Shown here piece after piece: positions 8,696 through 16,731 of a stretch of DNA of 64,000 bases. Under the pieces are notes generated by a model that saw only the letters and a program-made list of their open reading frames with translations, ran no database searches and was not told the origin of the DNA. Numbering within the stretch: the first letter of the stretch is position 1; each line of letters starts with the position of its first letter. The DNA lies in NCBI GenBank assembly GCA_040755915.1, contig JBFLWM010000035.1, positions 23,975-87,974 on the forward strand, written 5' to 3'. The DNA is from Sulfurivermis sp040755915. GTDB taxonomy: Bacteria > Pseudomonadota > Gammaproteobacteria > Thiohalomonadales > Thiohalomonadaceae. The position numbers were made by a program, and so were the translations under genes.

Positions 8696-9178
8696 ATGCA
8701 GACTGCCCGTTCCTATCTCCCCGTCGCCGCCGTCGATGTGTGCGGCCATCCCTGCCCGGCGCCGATAATTGCGACGAGGCACCAGGCGCGCAACATCGCT
8801 GCCGGCGACATTTTGCTGCTGGTAGCCGACTGCATGCGCACTACCGATGAGCTGGCCACATGGGCGCGCGCCACCGGTAATGAACTGCTGCATGTGGAAG
8901 CAATGGGTGAAACGCGCCGGGGTTATTACATTCGCAAGGGACTCCGCCGCGCCACCCGGCAAGTGGTGGATACCCGTGGCAGCCGCTGCCCGACGCCGGT
9001 GGTGGAGGCGGGGCGTGCGCTGCGCGGCCTGCAATCCGGTGATGTGATCCGACTGATCAGCGATTGCCCCAGTGCGCGCAAAGACATCGATGCCTGGATT
9101 GGCAGCACCGGTCATATCCTGCTGGATGCGGTGAGGAATCTGCACGGCGAGTTGCATTGCCACGTGCAGAAACTCTGA
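8696..9178 (+). CDS. Tandem two-domain TusA-like sulfurtransferase
   Basis: 160 residues made of two TusA/SirA-like domains in a row. Domain 1 (about residues 11-80) has DVCGHPCPAP with the active Cys at C20; domain 2 (about 89-158) has DTRGSRCPTP with C98. Single TusA proteins (~80 residues) carry persulfide sulfur to tRNA thiolation, molybdenum cofactor or sulfur oxidation enzymes. Both CPxP motifs are intact, so either domain could accept persulfide, possibly passing sulfur within the chain; this is inference. GAGGAG precedes the ATG. The gene stands alone between the Nit amidase and a terminator, with a small 5' hairpin at about 8652-8676. Confidence 0.87.
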   Translation: MQTARSYLPVAAVDVCGHPCPAPIIATRHQARNIAAGDILLLVADCMRTTDELATWARATGNELLHVEAMGETRRGYYIRKGLRRATRQVVDTRGSRCPTPVVEAGRALRGLQSGDVIRLISDCPSARKDIDAWIGSTGHILLDAVRNLHGELHCHVQKL

Positions 9179-9234
9179 TGTAGCAGTTTCATGTCCCCCC
9201 CTCGGCGTCAGCTCTCCTTAGTTGCGCAACTTGT

Positions 9235-9264
9235 ACAGCAACCCTCGGGTTGCTGTTTTTTTTT
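9235..9264 (+). terminator. Rho-independent terminator after the TusA-like gene
   Basis: The stem acagcaaccc/gggttgctgt (9235-9256) is perfect with a two-base loop region and is followed by a run of T residues to 9264. It lies 57 bases after the stop codon and stops transcription coming from the left, protecting the convergent DUF389 gene. Confidence 0.88.
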
Positions 9265-9282
9265 GTGGCCGCCGGTGGCGGC

Positions 9283-11220
9283 TCACAGCTGCAGGCGCGT
9301 GGTGACCTCCAGCTCCACCTCGCGGCCCCAGCGATCGCTCAACAGCTGCTTCAAGGCCCTCAGGTCGTCGAGCTCGACGGGCTGGCGGGCGCTGACGTCG
9401 GCGCGCAGCAGCACCTTGTCGCGCTGGATCGCCACCTGCAGCTGATTGAGGTGCAGCTGCTTGCCGTGCACCTGGAACACGGCGCCGGCGGCATCGCTCT
9501 CGATGCTCCAGTGGCTGTAGATGTTATGGAACGAGACGGTGAGCGGCACGCTCACCACGGCGAGCAGCAGCAGCGAGATGGCCAGCCCGCGCCGCGCCTT
9601 GAGGATTGGCGCGTAGCCCAGCACCAGGAAGGTGAGTGCCGCGGCGAGGGCGATGCCCACCAGGTTGGTGAGAAACAGCAGCAGGGCGCCGCTGATGATG
9701 TGCAGGTCCATCCAGCCGATGCCGATGCCGGCCACGCACAGCGGCGGGGCCAGTGCCACGGCGATGGCCACGCCGGGCAGGCTCTTCATCACGCTCTCGC
9801 GCGCATGGGCATAGGCACCGGCGATGCCGGCGGCGATGGCCACGCCGAGGTCGAGCAGATTGGGATTGAGGCGGCCGGCCATCTCCGGGGTGATCTTCTC
9901 GAACGGGATCAGCAGCGCGATGAGCGCCGCCGTGGCGAGGGCCAGCAGGGTGCCGATGCCGATGGTGGTCAGCGATGTGTCGAGCAGATTGCGATCGCCG
10001 CGCAGCACACCCATGGCGAGGGAAATGATCGGCGCCATCAGCGGTGCCAGCACCATGGCACCGATGATCACCGCGGCGCTGGAGAGGAACAGGCCGAGGG
10101 TGGCGACGATGGCGCTTAGTACCATCAGCAGCAGGAAGTGCGCCGGGGCGCGCGCGCTCTCGCGCAGCTGCAGGAACAGCTCCTTGAAGTCCTCTTCCAG
10201 GGCGTGGGTGAACAGCGGCAGGCTGCGCTGGATCATCGCCACGCGTGCCTCGTTGGTGGGCAGGTTCTCGACCTTTACCGTGTCCTTGTCATCGGCCTGG
10301 ATTTCATGCTGCTCGTGGTAGGCCGCACTCAGGTTGATGCGCACCGCCGCCTGCTGGATCTCCAGTTCGATGCTTTCCGCCAGGCGCCGCCGTCCATCGA
10401 TGAAGTAGCGCAACGGGCGCGGACTTTCGATCTTCAGGTAACTGCTCTTGACATAGCTGATGGCGGTGGGCAGGCGGTTCACCTTCTGTTCGCCCCGTAC
10501 CATGGCGGTGAACAGGAAGGCGAGGTACTCCATCACCGACTTCGGTGCGATGAGGATGGTGGACACCTTGCCGTCCTGCACCGAGATGGTGGTGTTGAGC
10601 AAACGCGCAGCGGCGTTGCTGACGTCGTTCTCGATGGCCACCAGGCCGGTGATCGCGGTTGGAAAGGTCTTGTCCTTGCCGGTGGTGAGCTTCACCGGAA
10701 AGGGATGGATGGCGAACAGGTTGCGGAGGCTGTACAGCAGCAGGGTCAGGGTGTAGCGCAGGGCGCGCAGCCAGGAGCCGGTGCGTTCGCGGTAGATGCG
10801 GTTGCCGGTGCTGAGGAAGGGGGTCTCCCCCAGCATGACGGTGCCGAGGGCCAGCTCGTCGTTGCAGCGCAGCAGATCGATGGCCTGGGCGCCGTCGTCG
10901 AAGGCAAGGGCGAGCGCCTCATCGGCGTTGCGCGGCACGCGGAACCAGTCATACAGGCGGCTGCGCGGGTCGAGCGGCAGGATGCCGAGGGAAACGTTTT
11001 CGATGCGCACCCGTTGCAGCAGCGGTGCCAGCGCGGCGTCGTCCACCAGGGCCACCACATGGCTGCAGCCGTGCAGGCTGGCGGCGGGACGCTGCAGGAA
11101 GTCTTCAGTCGTGGCGCGCAGCAGGGTGATGCCCTGGGCGGCGGCGAAGGCAGTAACCGGCGCCATCTGCCCCTCGGCCGACTCCGGCGCTACCAGCAGG
11201 GCACGAGTGACCAGCGGCAT
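9283..11220 (-). CDS. DUF389 membrane protein with N-terminal diacylglycerol-kinase-like domain
   Basis: 645 residues. Residues ~1-275 are soluble and resemble the lipid/NAD kinase fold: RIENVSLGILPLDPRSRLYDWF, then LGTVMLGETPFLSTGNRIY and ...DVSNAAARLLNTTISVQDGKVSTILIAPKS. Residues ~361-545 form the multi-pass DUF389 (TIGR00341-type) domain with SSAAVIIGAMVLAPLMAPI and a VAIAVALAPPLCVAGIGIG segment. A ~70-residue soluble tail follows. DUF389 function is unknown. A kinase role is uncertain because the glycine-rich nucleotide loop of true diacylglycerol kinases (GGDGT) is not obvious. It lies 79 bases downstream of darP on the same strand. Confidence 0.78.
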   Translation of the reverse strand: MPLVTRALLVAPESAEGQMAPVTAFAAAQGITLLRATTEDFLQRPAASLHGCSHVVALVDDAALAPLLQRVRIENVSLGILPLDPRSRLYDWFRVPRNADEALALAFDDGAQAIDLLRCNDELALGTVMLGETPFLSTGNRIYRERTGSWLRALRYTLTLLLYSLRNLFAIHPFPVKLTTGKDKTFPTAITGLVAIENDVSNAAARLLNTTISVQDGKVSTILIAPKSVMEYLAFLFTAMVRGEQKVNRLPTAISYVKSSYLKIESPRPLRYFIDGRRRLAESIELEIQQAAVRINLSAAYHEQHEIQADDKDTVKVENLPTNEARVAMIQRSLPLFTHALEEDFKELFLQLRESARAPAHFLLLMVLSAIVATLGLFLSSAAVIIGAMVLAPLMAPIISLAMGVLRGDRNLLDTSLTTIGIGTLLALATAALIALLIPFEKITPEMAGRLNPNLLDLGVAIAAGIAGAYAHARESVMKSLPGVAIAVALAPPLCVAGIGIGWMDLHIISGALLLFLTNLVGIALAAALTFLVLGYAPILKARRGLAISLLLLAVVSVPLTVSFHNIYSHWSIESDAAGAVFQVHGKQLHLNQLQVAIQRDKVLLRADVSARQPVELDDLRALKQLLSDRWGREVELEVTTRLQL

Positions 11221-11299
11221 GAACGACCTCCCTTCGTCCCCGGACCTGACGGCGGGTGACGGCTGTGCAATGACGCCACGATGGCGTCGCCTGTTTGTC

Positions 11300-11806
11300 T
11301 CAGCCGATCAGTTCGCGCAGGGCGCGGAACAGCTCGCGCGCGCTCTTCGGCGGCTTGCCCTGCGCCTGCTCGGTCTGGGCGGCGCGCATCAGCTGGCGCA
11401 GCTGCTGACGATCCGCATGGGGAAATTCGTCCAGCAACGGTGCCAGTGCGGCATCGCCTTCGGCGATGAGGCGGTCGCGCCAGCGTTCGCATTGGTGATG
11501 GTGCGCCACGGTGAGGGCGTGCCGGCCCTGGAGGCGCTCCAGGGCTTCGCGTATCGGCGCATCATCTTCCTGCCGCAGCAGCTTGCCCAGATACTTGAGC
11601 TGGCGCTTGCGCGCACCGTGGGCGGTGATGCCGCGTGTTTCCCTCACCGCAGCGAGCACCTCTTCCGACAGCGGGATCTCGGCCAGTTGTGCCGCCGCCA
11701 GCTCTACCAGTGCGGCACCGAGGTCGACCAGTTCGTGGGCGTCGCGTTTGAGCTGGCTCTTGCTGGGACCGAGGTCCGTGTCGTCGAAGTCGTCGTGCTG
11801 TTTCAT
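11300..11806 (-). CDS. darP: 50S ribosomal subunit assembly factor DarP (YjgA family)
   Basis: 168 residues from the ATG at 11806 (MKQHDDFDDTDLGPSKSQLKRDAHEL). DarP is a small helical dual-associated ribosomal protein that helps late 50S assembly. The PSKSQLKR start, RGITAHGARKRQLKYLGKLLR in the middle and the C-terminal RELFRALREL are diagnostic. Its start codon lies one base beyond the mgtE stop, so they are probably translationally coupled. In Pseudomonas darP sits between tldD and pmbA; neither is seen here. Confidence 0.93.
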   Translation of the reverse strand: MKQHDDFDDTDLGPSKSQLKRDAHELVDLGAALVELAAAQLAEIPLSEEVLAAVRETRGITAHGARKRQLKYLGKLLRQEDDAPIREALERLQGRHALTVAHHHQCERWRDRLIAEGDAALAPLLDEFPHADRQQLRQLMRAAQTEQAQGKPPKSARELFRALRELIG

Positions 11807-11807
11807 G

Positions 11808-13166
11808 TCAGATGAGGAACACCGTGGCGAGGCCAAGGAAGGAGAGGAATCCGACCACGTCGGTCACGGTGGTGAGGATCACCGGTCCGGCCAGGGCCGG
11901 GTCCATGCCGAGGCGGCGCAGCAGATGGGGCAGGGTGGCGCCGGTGGCCGCGGCCGCGGCGAGGTTGATGACGATCGCTGCCCCGATGACGGCGCCGATG
12001 CCGTTGTTCTGGAACCACAGCATGGCCGTGGCCGCGATAATGATGGCCCACAGCAGACCGTTGAGCAGGCCGACCGCCAGTTCCTTGTTGAGCAGGCGGC
12101 GCGCATTGCTGGTGCCGACGCGTCCCTGGGCCATGCCGCGGATCACCAGGGTCAGGGTCTGGCTGCCGGCGATGCCGCCCATGCTGGCGACGATGGGCAT
12201 CAGTACCGCCAGCGCCACCAGTTGTTCGATGGTGGCGTTGAACATGTCGATCACCGAGGAGGCGAGCAGGGCGGTGAGCAGGTTGATGCCGAGCCACACG
12301 GCGCGGCGGCGGATGGTGGTCACCGCCGGGGCGAACAGATCCTCCTCCTCCGACAGGCCGGCCATGGACAGCACCGAGTGATCGGCCTCGTCACGGATGA
12401 CGTCCACCACGTCGTCGATGGTGATACGCCCGAGCAGCTTGCCGTCGTCACTGACCACCGGGGCGGAAATGAGGTCGCGGTGTTCGAACAGGGTGGCAAC
12501 CTCGTTGACCGGTGTGGCGGCGTTGATGCCATCGACGTCACGGATCATCACCTCGGCGACGGACAGATCGGGATTGCGCGTGAGCAGGTCGGTGAGGGAC
12601 AGCAGGCCGAGGTACCTGCCCTCGCGATCCACCACCATCAGGCTGTCGGTGGTTTCCGGGATCTCGCCGTGCCAGCGCAGGTAGCGCAGCACCACGTCCA
12701 GGGTGATGTCCTCGCGCACCGTGATGGTGTCGACGTTCATCAGACCGCCGGCGGTGTCTTCCGGATAGGACAGCACGGCCTCCAGGCGCTGGCGGTGCTG
12801 GGCGTCCATGGTGTTGAGGATCTGCTGGATCACCTCGTCCGGCATTTCCGCCAGCAGGTCGGCGAGGTCGTCGGTATCCAGCCCCTCGGTTGCCGCCACC
12901 AGTTCGTGTGATGCCATTTCCCGGATCAGGCTGGCGCGCACCTCGTCGTTGACGTAGGTGAGCACCTCGCCGTCCAGCTCCGGGCTGACCAGCTCCCAGA
13001 CGGTGATGCGTTCCGGCCCCGGCAGCGATTCCAGCAGCACGGCGATCTCCGCCGGGTACATCTCGTTGATCAGTCCCTGCGCCTGCGACAGGTGATCCTC
13101 CGCCAGCGCGTCACGCAGCGCCTGCAGGCGGTCGGTGCCCTTGTCCTGTTCGATGGCGTCGGTCAT
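11808..13166 (-). CDS. mgtE: MgtE-type magnesium transporter
   Basis: 452 residues from the ATG at 13166 (MTDAIEQDKG). MgtE is a Mg2+-gated inner-membrane channel. Order of parts: N-terminal helical superhelix (~20-130, HELVAATEGLDTDDLADLLAEMP), two CBS domains (~135-255; NVDTITVREDITLD and LISAPVVSDDGKLLGRITIDD), a linker helix and five membrane helices with the AGSQTLTLVIRGMA pore region. The gene follows ptsI on the same strand after 142 bases. That gap holds an AT-rich stretch that could contain its own promoter. Confidence 0.95.
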   Translation of the reverse strand: MTDAIEQDKGTDRLQALRDALAEDHLSQAQGLINEMYPAEIAVLLESLPGPERITVWELVSPELDGEVLTYVNDEVRASLIREMASHELVAATEGLDTDDLADLLAEMPDEVIQQILNTMDAQHRQRLEAVLSYPEDTAGGLMNVDTITVREDITLDVVLRYLRWHGEIPETTDSLMVVDREGRYLGLLSLTDLLTRNPDLSVAEVMIRDVDGINAATPVNEVATLFEHRDLISAPVVSDDGKLLGRITIDDVVDVIRDEADHSVLSMAGLSEEEDLFAPAVTTIRRRAVWLGINLLTALLASSVIDMFNATIEQLVALAVLMPIVASMGGIAGSQTLTLVIRGMAQGRVGTSNARRLLNKELAVGLLNGLLWAIIIAATAMLWFQNNGIGAVIGAAIVINLAAAAATGATLPHLLRRLGMDPALAGPVILTTVTDVVGFLSFLGLATVFLI

Positions 13167-13308
13167 TGTTCGGGAAAAAATAACGGGAATCGGCGCGCAA
13201 AGTGTACCAAGCGGGGACGGCAAAGGGAAAAGAGAAACGATGAAAGATTTGTGATGCGGCGCGGATTCTGCAGCGCGTTAGCGCAGTATGGACCTGCCCG
13301 GCGCAGGG

Positions 13309-15048
13309 TCAATCGTCGGTGTTGAGTTCCGCCAGCATGCGCGCCGACTGCTCCATGTCGTCCTGGCGCAGGATCTTTTTCGCTGCGCGCCGCAACGGCT
13401 CCAACTCGCTCAGGGTGATGATGCGCTTGACCTCCAGCAGGGCCGGCGGCGGCACGCTGAATTCGGTGAGGCCGAGGCCGAGCAACAGGCGGGTGAGCAT
13501 TGGGTCGCCGGCCATTTCGCCGCACATGGTGACCGGGATGCCGGCCTCGGCGCCGGCGCGCAGGGTGGTGTGGATCAGCCGCAGCACGGCCGGGTGCAGC
13601 GGCTGGTAGAGATGGCCGAGGCTTTCCTCGAGACGGTCTGCTGCCAGGGTGTACTGGATCAGGTCGTTGGTGCCGATGGAGAGGAAGTCGAGACGGCGGG
13701 CGAAATCCGCGGCACAGATGGCGGCGGCAGGCACCTCGATCATGCCGCCGATGGCGATATCGTCGGCGTAGGGCTGGCGGCAGCGGCGCAGGTCCTCCCT
13801 GGCCTCGTCGATCAAGTCCCGTACCTGGCGGATCTCCTGCACCGTGGTCAGCATCGGGATCAGCAGGCGTACCGGTCCATGCTGCGAGGCGCGCAGGATG
13901 GCGCGCAGCTGCGGACGGAACAGCTCCGGTTCACGCAGGCACAGGCGCACCGCGCGCAGGCCCAGTGCGGGATTGGCGGCGCTACGCTCGCTACCGACGC
14001 CGTCGGCGGTCTTGTCGGCACCGAGGTCGAGGGTGCGGATGGTCACCGGCTTGCCTTTCATCGCCTTCACCACCTTGCCGTAGGCGCGGTACTGTTCCTC
14101 CTCGTCCGGCGGTGTGCCGCGGTTCATGTAGAGGAATTCGGTGCGGTACAGGCCGATGCCGGCGGCGCCGACGCGGCGCGCCGCCTGGATGTCCTCCGGC
14201 AGCTCGATGTTGGCGAACAGTGTGATCGTCTTGCCGTCGCGGGTGAGCGCGGGCGTGTCCTTGAGGCGGCGCAGTTCGCTGCGGGCGCGGCGTTCCTGCA
14301 GCTGGCGGGTGCGATAGAAGGCGGTGCCCGCTTCGTCGAGCCCGGCCAGCAGCACGCCCTGGCGTCCGTCCACCACCAGCGCTTCGTTGTCGCACAGGTA
14401 GGCCTGGGCGTTGTGCACGCCGACCACTGCGGGGATGCCAAGGCTGCGTGCCAGGATCGCCACGTGCGACATGGGGCCGCCGTGTTCGGTGACGACGGCG
14501 GCGACGTCGTGCTGGTGCAGCAGCACCAGTTCATCCGGCGACAGGTCGTCGGTGACGATGATGCGGCCACCTTCCGCTCCGGCGGCAATGGCAGCGCCGC
14601 GCTGGCTCTGGTTGAGCAGAATCTGCTGCACCCGCAGGATGGCGTGCTCCACGTCGTCGCGCCGCGTGCGCAGATAGGCATCGTCCATCTGATCGAATAC
14701 CCGCGTCAGCGCCTCCTGCTGGAGGTGCAGCGCCCACTCGGCGTTGCAGCCCTCGCGCAGGATCAGCTCGATGGGCACGGTGGCGAGGGTGGCATCCTCC
14801 AGCATCAGCAGGTGGGTGTCGATGAAGGCGGTGATGTCGGCTGCCGTGCCGCCGGGGATCTGGTTGCGCACGGCGCGCAGCTGGGTGCGCGCCGCCTCCA
14901 GCGCGGCGATGAAACGCTCCACCTCCTCGTCGATGAGGTGGGGCGGCAGGACATAGTGGGGGATATCGAGCCTGCCGCGCTGCAACAGCCGCGCCGGTCC
15001 CAGGGCGATGCCGCGGGAGACGCCGGTGCCGTGCAGGGCGAGAGGCAT
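13309..15048 (-). CDS. ptsI: PTS Enzyme I (phosphoenolpyruvate-protein phosphotransferase)
   Basis: 579 residues from the ATG at 15048 (MPLALHGTGVSRGIALGPA). Enzyme I takes phosphate from phosphoenolpyruvate onto an active His and passes it to HPr. The N-terminal HPr-binding and phosphohistidine domain carries H195 in GGPMSHVAILA; the C-terminal PEP-binding barrel has GIGLYRTEFLYM, LSIGTNDLIQYTLA and the VTMCGEMAGD cysteine loop. There is no N-terminal GAF domain, so it is the plain EI form rather than the PtsP form usually paired with nitrogen PTS. It starts 10 bases after npr. Confidence 0.95.
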   Translation of the reverse strand: MPLALHGTGVSRGIALGPARLLQRGRLDIPHYVLPPHLIDEEVERFIAALEAARTQLRAVRNQIPGGTAADITAFIDTHLLMLEDATLATVPIELILREGCNAEWALHLQQEALTRVFDQMDDAYLRTRRDDVEHAILRVQQILLNQSQRGAAIAAGAEGGRIIVTDDLSPDELVLLHQHDVAAVVTEHGGPMSHVAILARSLGIPAVVGVHNAQAYLCDNEALVVDGRQGVLLAGLDEAGTAFYRTRQLQERRARSELRRLKDTPALTRDGKTITLFANIELPEDIQAARRVGAAGIGLYRTEFLYMNRGTPPDEEEQYRAYGKVVKAMKGKPVTIRTLDLGADKTADGVGSERSAANPALGLRAVRLCLREPELFRPQLRAILRASQHGPVRLLIPMLTTVQEIRQVRDLIDEAREDLRRCRQPYADDIAIGGMIEVPAAAICAADFARRLDFLSIGTNDLIQYTLAADRLEESLGHLYQPLHPAVLRLIHTTLRAGAEAGIPVTMCGEMAGDPMLTRLLLGLGLTEFSVPPPALLEVKRIITLSELEPLRRAAKKILRQDDMEQSARMLAELNTDD

Positions 15049-15058
15049 CAGGGCACCT

Positions 15059-15328
15059 CTATTCGTCCTCGCCGAAGCGATCGGCGATGAGTTGTTCGAG
15101 CCTGGCCAGCGCTTCCTGCTCATCGCTACCGTCCACGGTGATCTGCACCGTGCTGCCGCAGCCGGCGGCCAGCATCATCACGCCCATGATGCTCTTGCCG
15201 TTGACGCTGCGGCCGTTGCGCGCGATTTGCACGTTGCTGGCGCAGGCGGAGGCGACGTTGACGAACTTGGCCGCAGCACGGGCGTGCAGGCCGAGGCGGT
15301 TGATGATGGTGAGTTCCTTGCTGAGCAT
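15059..15328 (-). CDS. HPr-family phosphocarrier protein
   Basis: 89 residues. The phosphate carrier between Enzyme I and the EIIA proteins. H15 (RLGLHARAAAKF) is the site phosphorylated by Enzyme I. S46 (NGKSIMGVMML) matches the regulatory serine phosphorylated by HPr kinase, and hprK is encoded 1.4 kb upstream, so dual phosphorylation is likely. It could be called ptsH or ptsO (NPr); the rapZ-npr adjacency favours the regulatory-PTS version. The 135-base gap before it holds nested inverted repeats. Confidence 0.94.
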   Translation of the reverse strand: MLSKELTIINRLGLHARAAAKFVNVASACASNVQIARNGRSVNGKSIMGVMMLAAGCGSTVQITVDGSDEQEALARLEQLIADRFGEDE

Positions 15329-15351
15329 GTTGTAATCCTTGAATCCGATTC

Positions 15352-15465
15352 AGTCCGCAAATGAGCGCAAATAAGTCCGTGACTGACAATCCAGCCTCAT
15401 ATCAACCGACTGAACGCGCCGCTGAACCCGGTTCAGTCATGAACATTTGCGTTCATTCGCGGACT
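15352..15465. repeat. Long-armed inverted repeat with nested hairpins between EIIA and HPr genes
   Basis: Bases 15352-15372 (agtccgcaaatgagcgcaaat) and 15445-15465 are inverted copies differing at two of 21 positions. Inside lies gactgaac (15408-15415) against gttcagtc (15431-15438), overlapping a tighter competing hairpin ctgaacc/ggttcag (15422-15436). The right arm overlaps the stop codon of the EIIA gene. It looks like a small non-coding mobile or REP-like element inserted into the PTS operon; a regulatory mRNA structure is the alternative. Confidence 0.7.
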
Positions 15466-15874
15466 ACATATTATTTCCAGCACAAAGCATGATGCCGTTG
15501 CGGCCGCCCGTGGCGGCCTTCTCCGCCAGTTCATCCAGGGCGAGCGTGTGGTAGTTGCACACCTTGAGCAGCATCGGCAGGTTGACGCCGGAGACCACGC
15601 GTACCTGTTCCCACTCCAGCAGGCGGCAGGCGATGTTGCCGGGGGTGGAGCCGTACAGGTCGGTGAGTACCAGTACCCCGGCGCCCCTGTCGAGTGCGGT
15701 GGCGAGGCGGCGCGCCTCGGCGGCTGTCAGATCCGGATCGGAATCCAGCGGCACGGTAAGCACCTGGACCGGCAGCGGACAGTGGCCGAGGATGGCGTCG
15801 GCGGTGCTGCGCAGCACATGGCCGAGCGGGTCGTGGGTGATCAGCAGGACGCCGACTTTCGCTGCGCTGTTCAT
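15464..15874 (-). CDS. PTS EIIA component, mannose (EIIA-Man) family
   Basis: 136 residues. The N-terminus VGVLLITHDPLG carries the phosphorylatable H14; VLVLTDLYGSTPGNIACRLL is the conserved DLxGGTP-type loop and VVSGVNLPMLLKV the following strand. EIIA-Man domains normally hand phosphate to EIIB of a sugar permease, but no IIB, IIC or IID gene is in this window, so a regulatory role is inferred. Its start codon overlaps the rapZ stop by one base. Confidence 0.9.
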   Translation of the reverse strand: MNSAAKVGVLLITHDPLGHVLRSTADAILGHCPLPVQVLTVPLDSDPDLTAAEARRLATALDRGAGVLVLTDLYGSTPGNIACRLLEWEQVRVVSGVNLPMLLKVCNYHTLALDELAEKAATGGRNGIMLCAGNNM

Positions 15875-16731
15875 CAGGATAGTTCGCGGTGGCGCACGCT
15901 GACCTTGGCGCGATCGCTGGCGAAGTGGCGTGCCAGGCGCTCGGCGAAATATACCGAACGGTGCTGGCCGCCGGTACAGCCGATGGCGACGGTGAGGTAG
16001 CTGCGGTTGTCGTTTTCGAAGTGCGGCAGCCAGGTGCTGATGAAGCCGCTGATGGACTGGAACATCTTCTCCACCTCCGGCTGCTGCTCGAGGAAGGTGA
16101 TTACATCGGCATCGCGGCCGGTGAGGGCGCGCAGGCTCGGCTTCCAGTGCGGGTTGGGCAGGCAGCGGATGTCGAACACGAAGTCGGCGTCCACCGGGAT
16201 GCCGTGCTTGTAGCCGAAGGATTCGAACAGCAGCGACAGCTTGCCGGAGGAGGAAGCGCCGACGTGGGCCTGCACCAGGTCGCGCAGCTGGTGCACGTTG
16301 GTGTGGCTGGTGTCGAGGCGCAGGTCGGCGCGCGCGGCGATGGGTTCGAGCAGCTCGCGCTCGCGGCGGATGGCGTCGGCCAGCGGGGTGTTGCCGCGGG
16401 TGAGCGGATGCGGCCGGCGCGTTTCCGAGAAGCGCTTGAGCAGGGTGTCGTCGTCGGCATCCATGAACAGGATCTGGTAGGGAATGCCGCTTTCGCGGAT
16501 GTGCTTGAGCGCGTCGGGCAGGGCGCTGAAGTCGTTGACCAGGTTGCGCGCGTCGACGCCGACGGCGGCGTTGCTGTAGCCCTGGCGCTGCGCCGCCTGC
16601 AGTTCCTGCACGAAGGCGGACAGCAGGCCCACCGGCAGGTTGTCGATGCAGTAGTAGCCGAGGTCTTCCAGCGCGTGCAGGGCGATGGACTTGCCGGAGC
16701 CGGAGGTGCCGCTGACGATGTACAGCTTCAT
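15874..16731 (-). CDS. rapZ: RNase adapter protein RapZ
   Basis: 285 residues. RapZ binds UDP-GlcNAc pathway small RNAs and presents GlmZ to RNase E in enteric bacteria, so controlling glucosamine-6-phosphate synthase; whether that holds here depends on small RNAs not in view. The Walker A GTSGSGKS is at residues 8-15, followed by ALEDLGYYCIDNLP. RFSETRRPHPL and the C-terminal RNA-binding IGCTGGQHRSVYFAERLARHF are conserved. The start overlaps the hprK stop by 4 bases. Confidence 0.96.
   Translation of the reverse strand: MKLYIVSGTSGSGKSIALHALEDLGYYCIDNLPVGLLSAFVQELQAAQRQGYSNAAVGVDARNLVNDFSALPDALKHIRESGIPYQILFMDADDDTLLKRFSETRRPHPLTRGNTPLADAIRRERELLEPIAARADLRLDTSHTNVHQLRDLVQAHVGASSSGKLSLLFESFGYKHGIPVDADFVFDIRCLPNPHWKPSLRALTGRDADVITFLEQQPEVEKMFQSISGFISTWLPHFENDNRSYLTVAIGCTGGQHRSVYFAERLARHFASDRAKVSVRHRELS

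Noticed and set aside
11221..11299. gacgcca-cga-tggcgtc hairpin as a darP terminator
   Set aside because: The stem is perfect but no T tract follows on the minus strand, and the next gene is on the same strand.
13288..15090. About 600-codon open frame on the + strand
   Set aside because: Antisense to ptsI, which has an intact active-site His and PEP domain. The + strand product has a low-complexity His/Gln/Val composition typical of reverse-frame translation.
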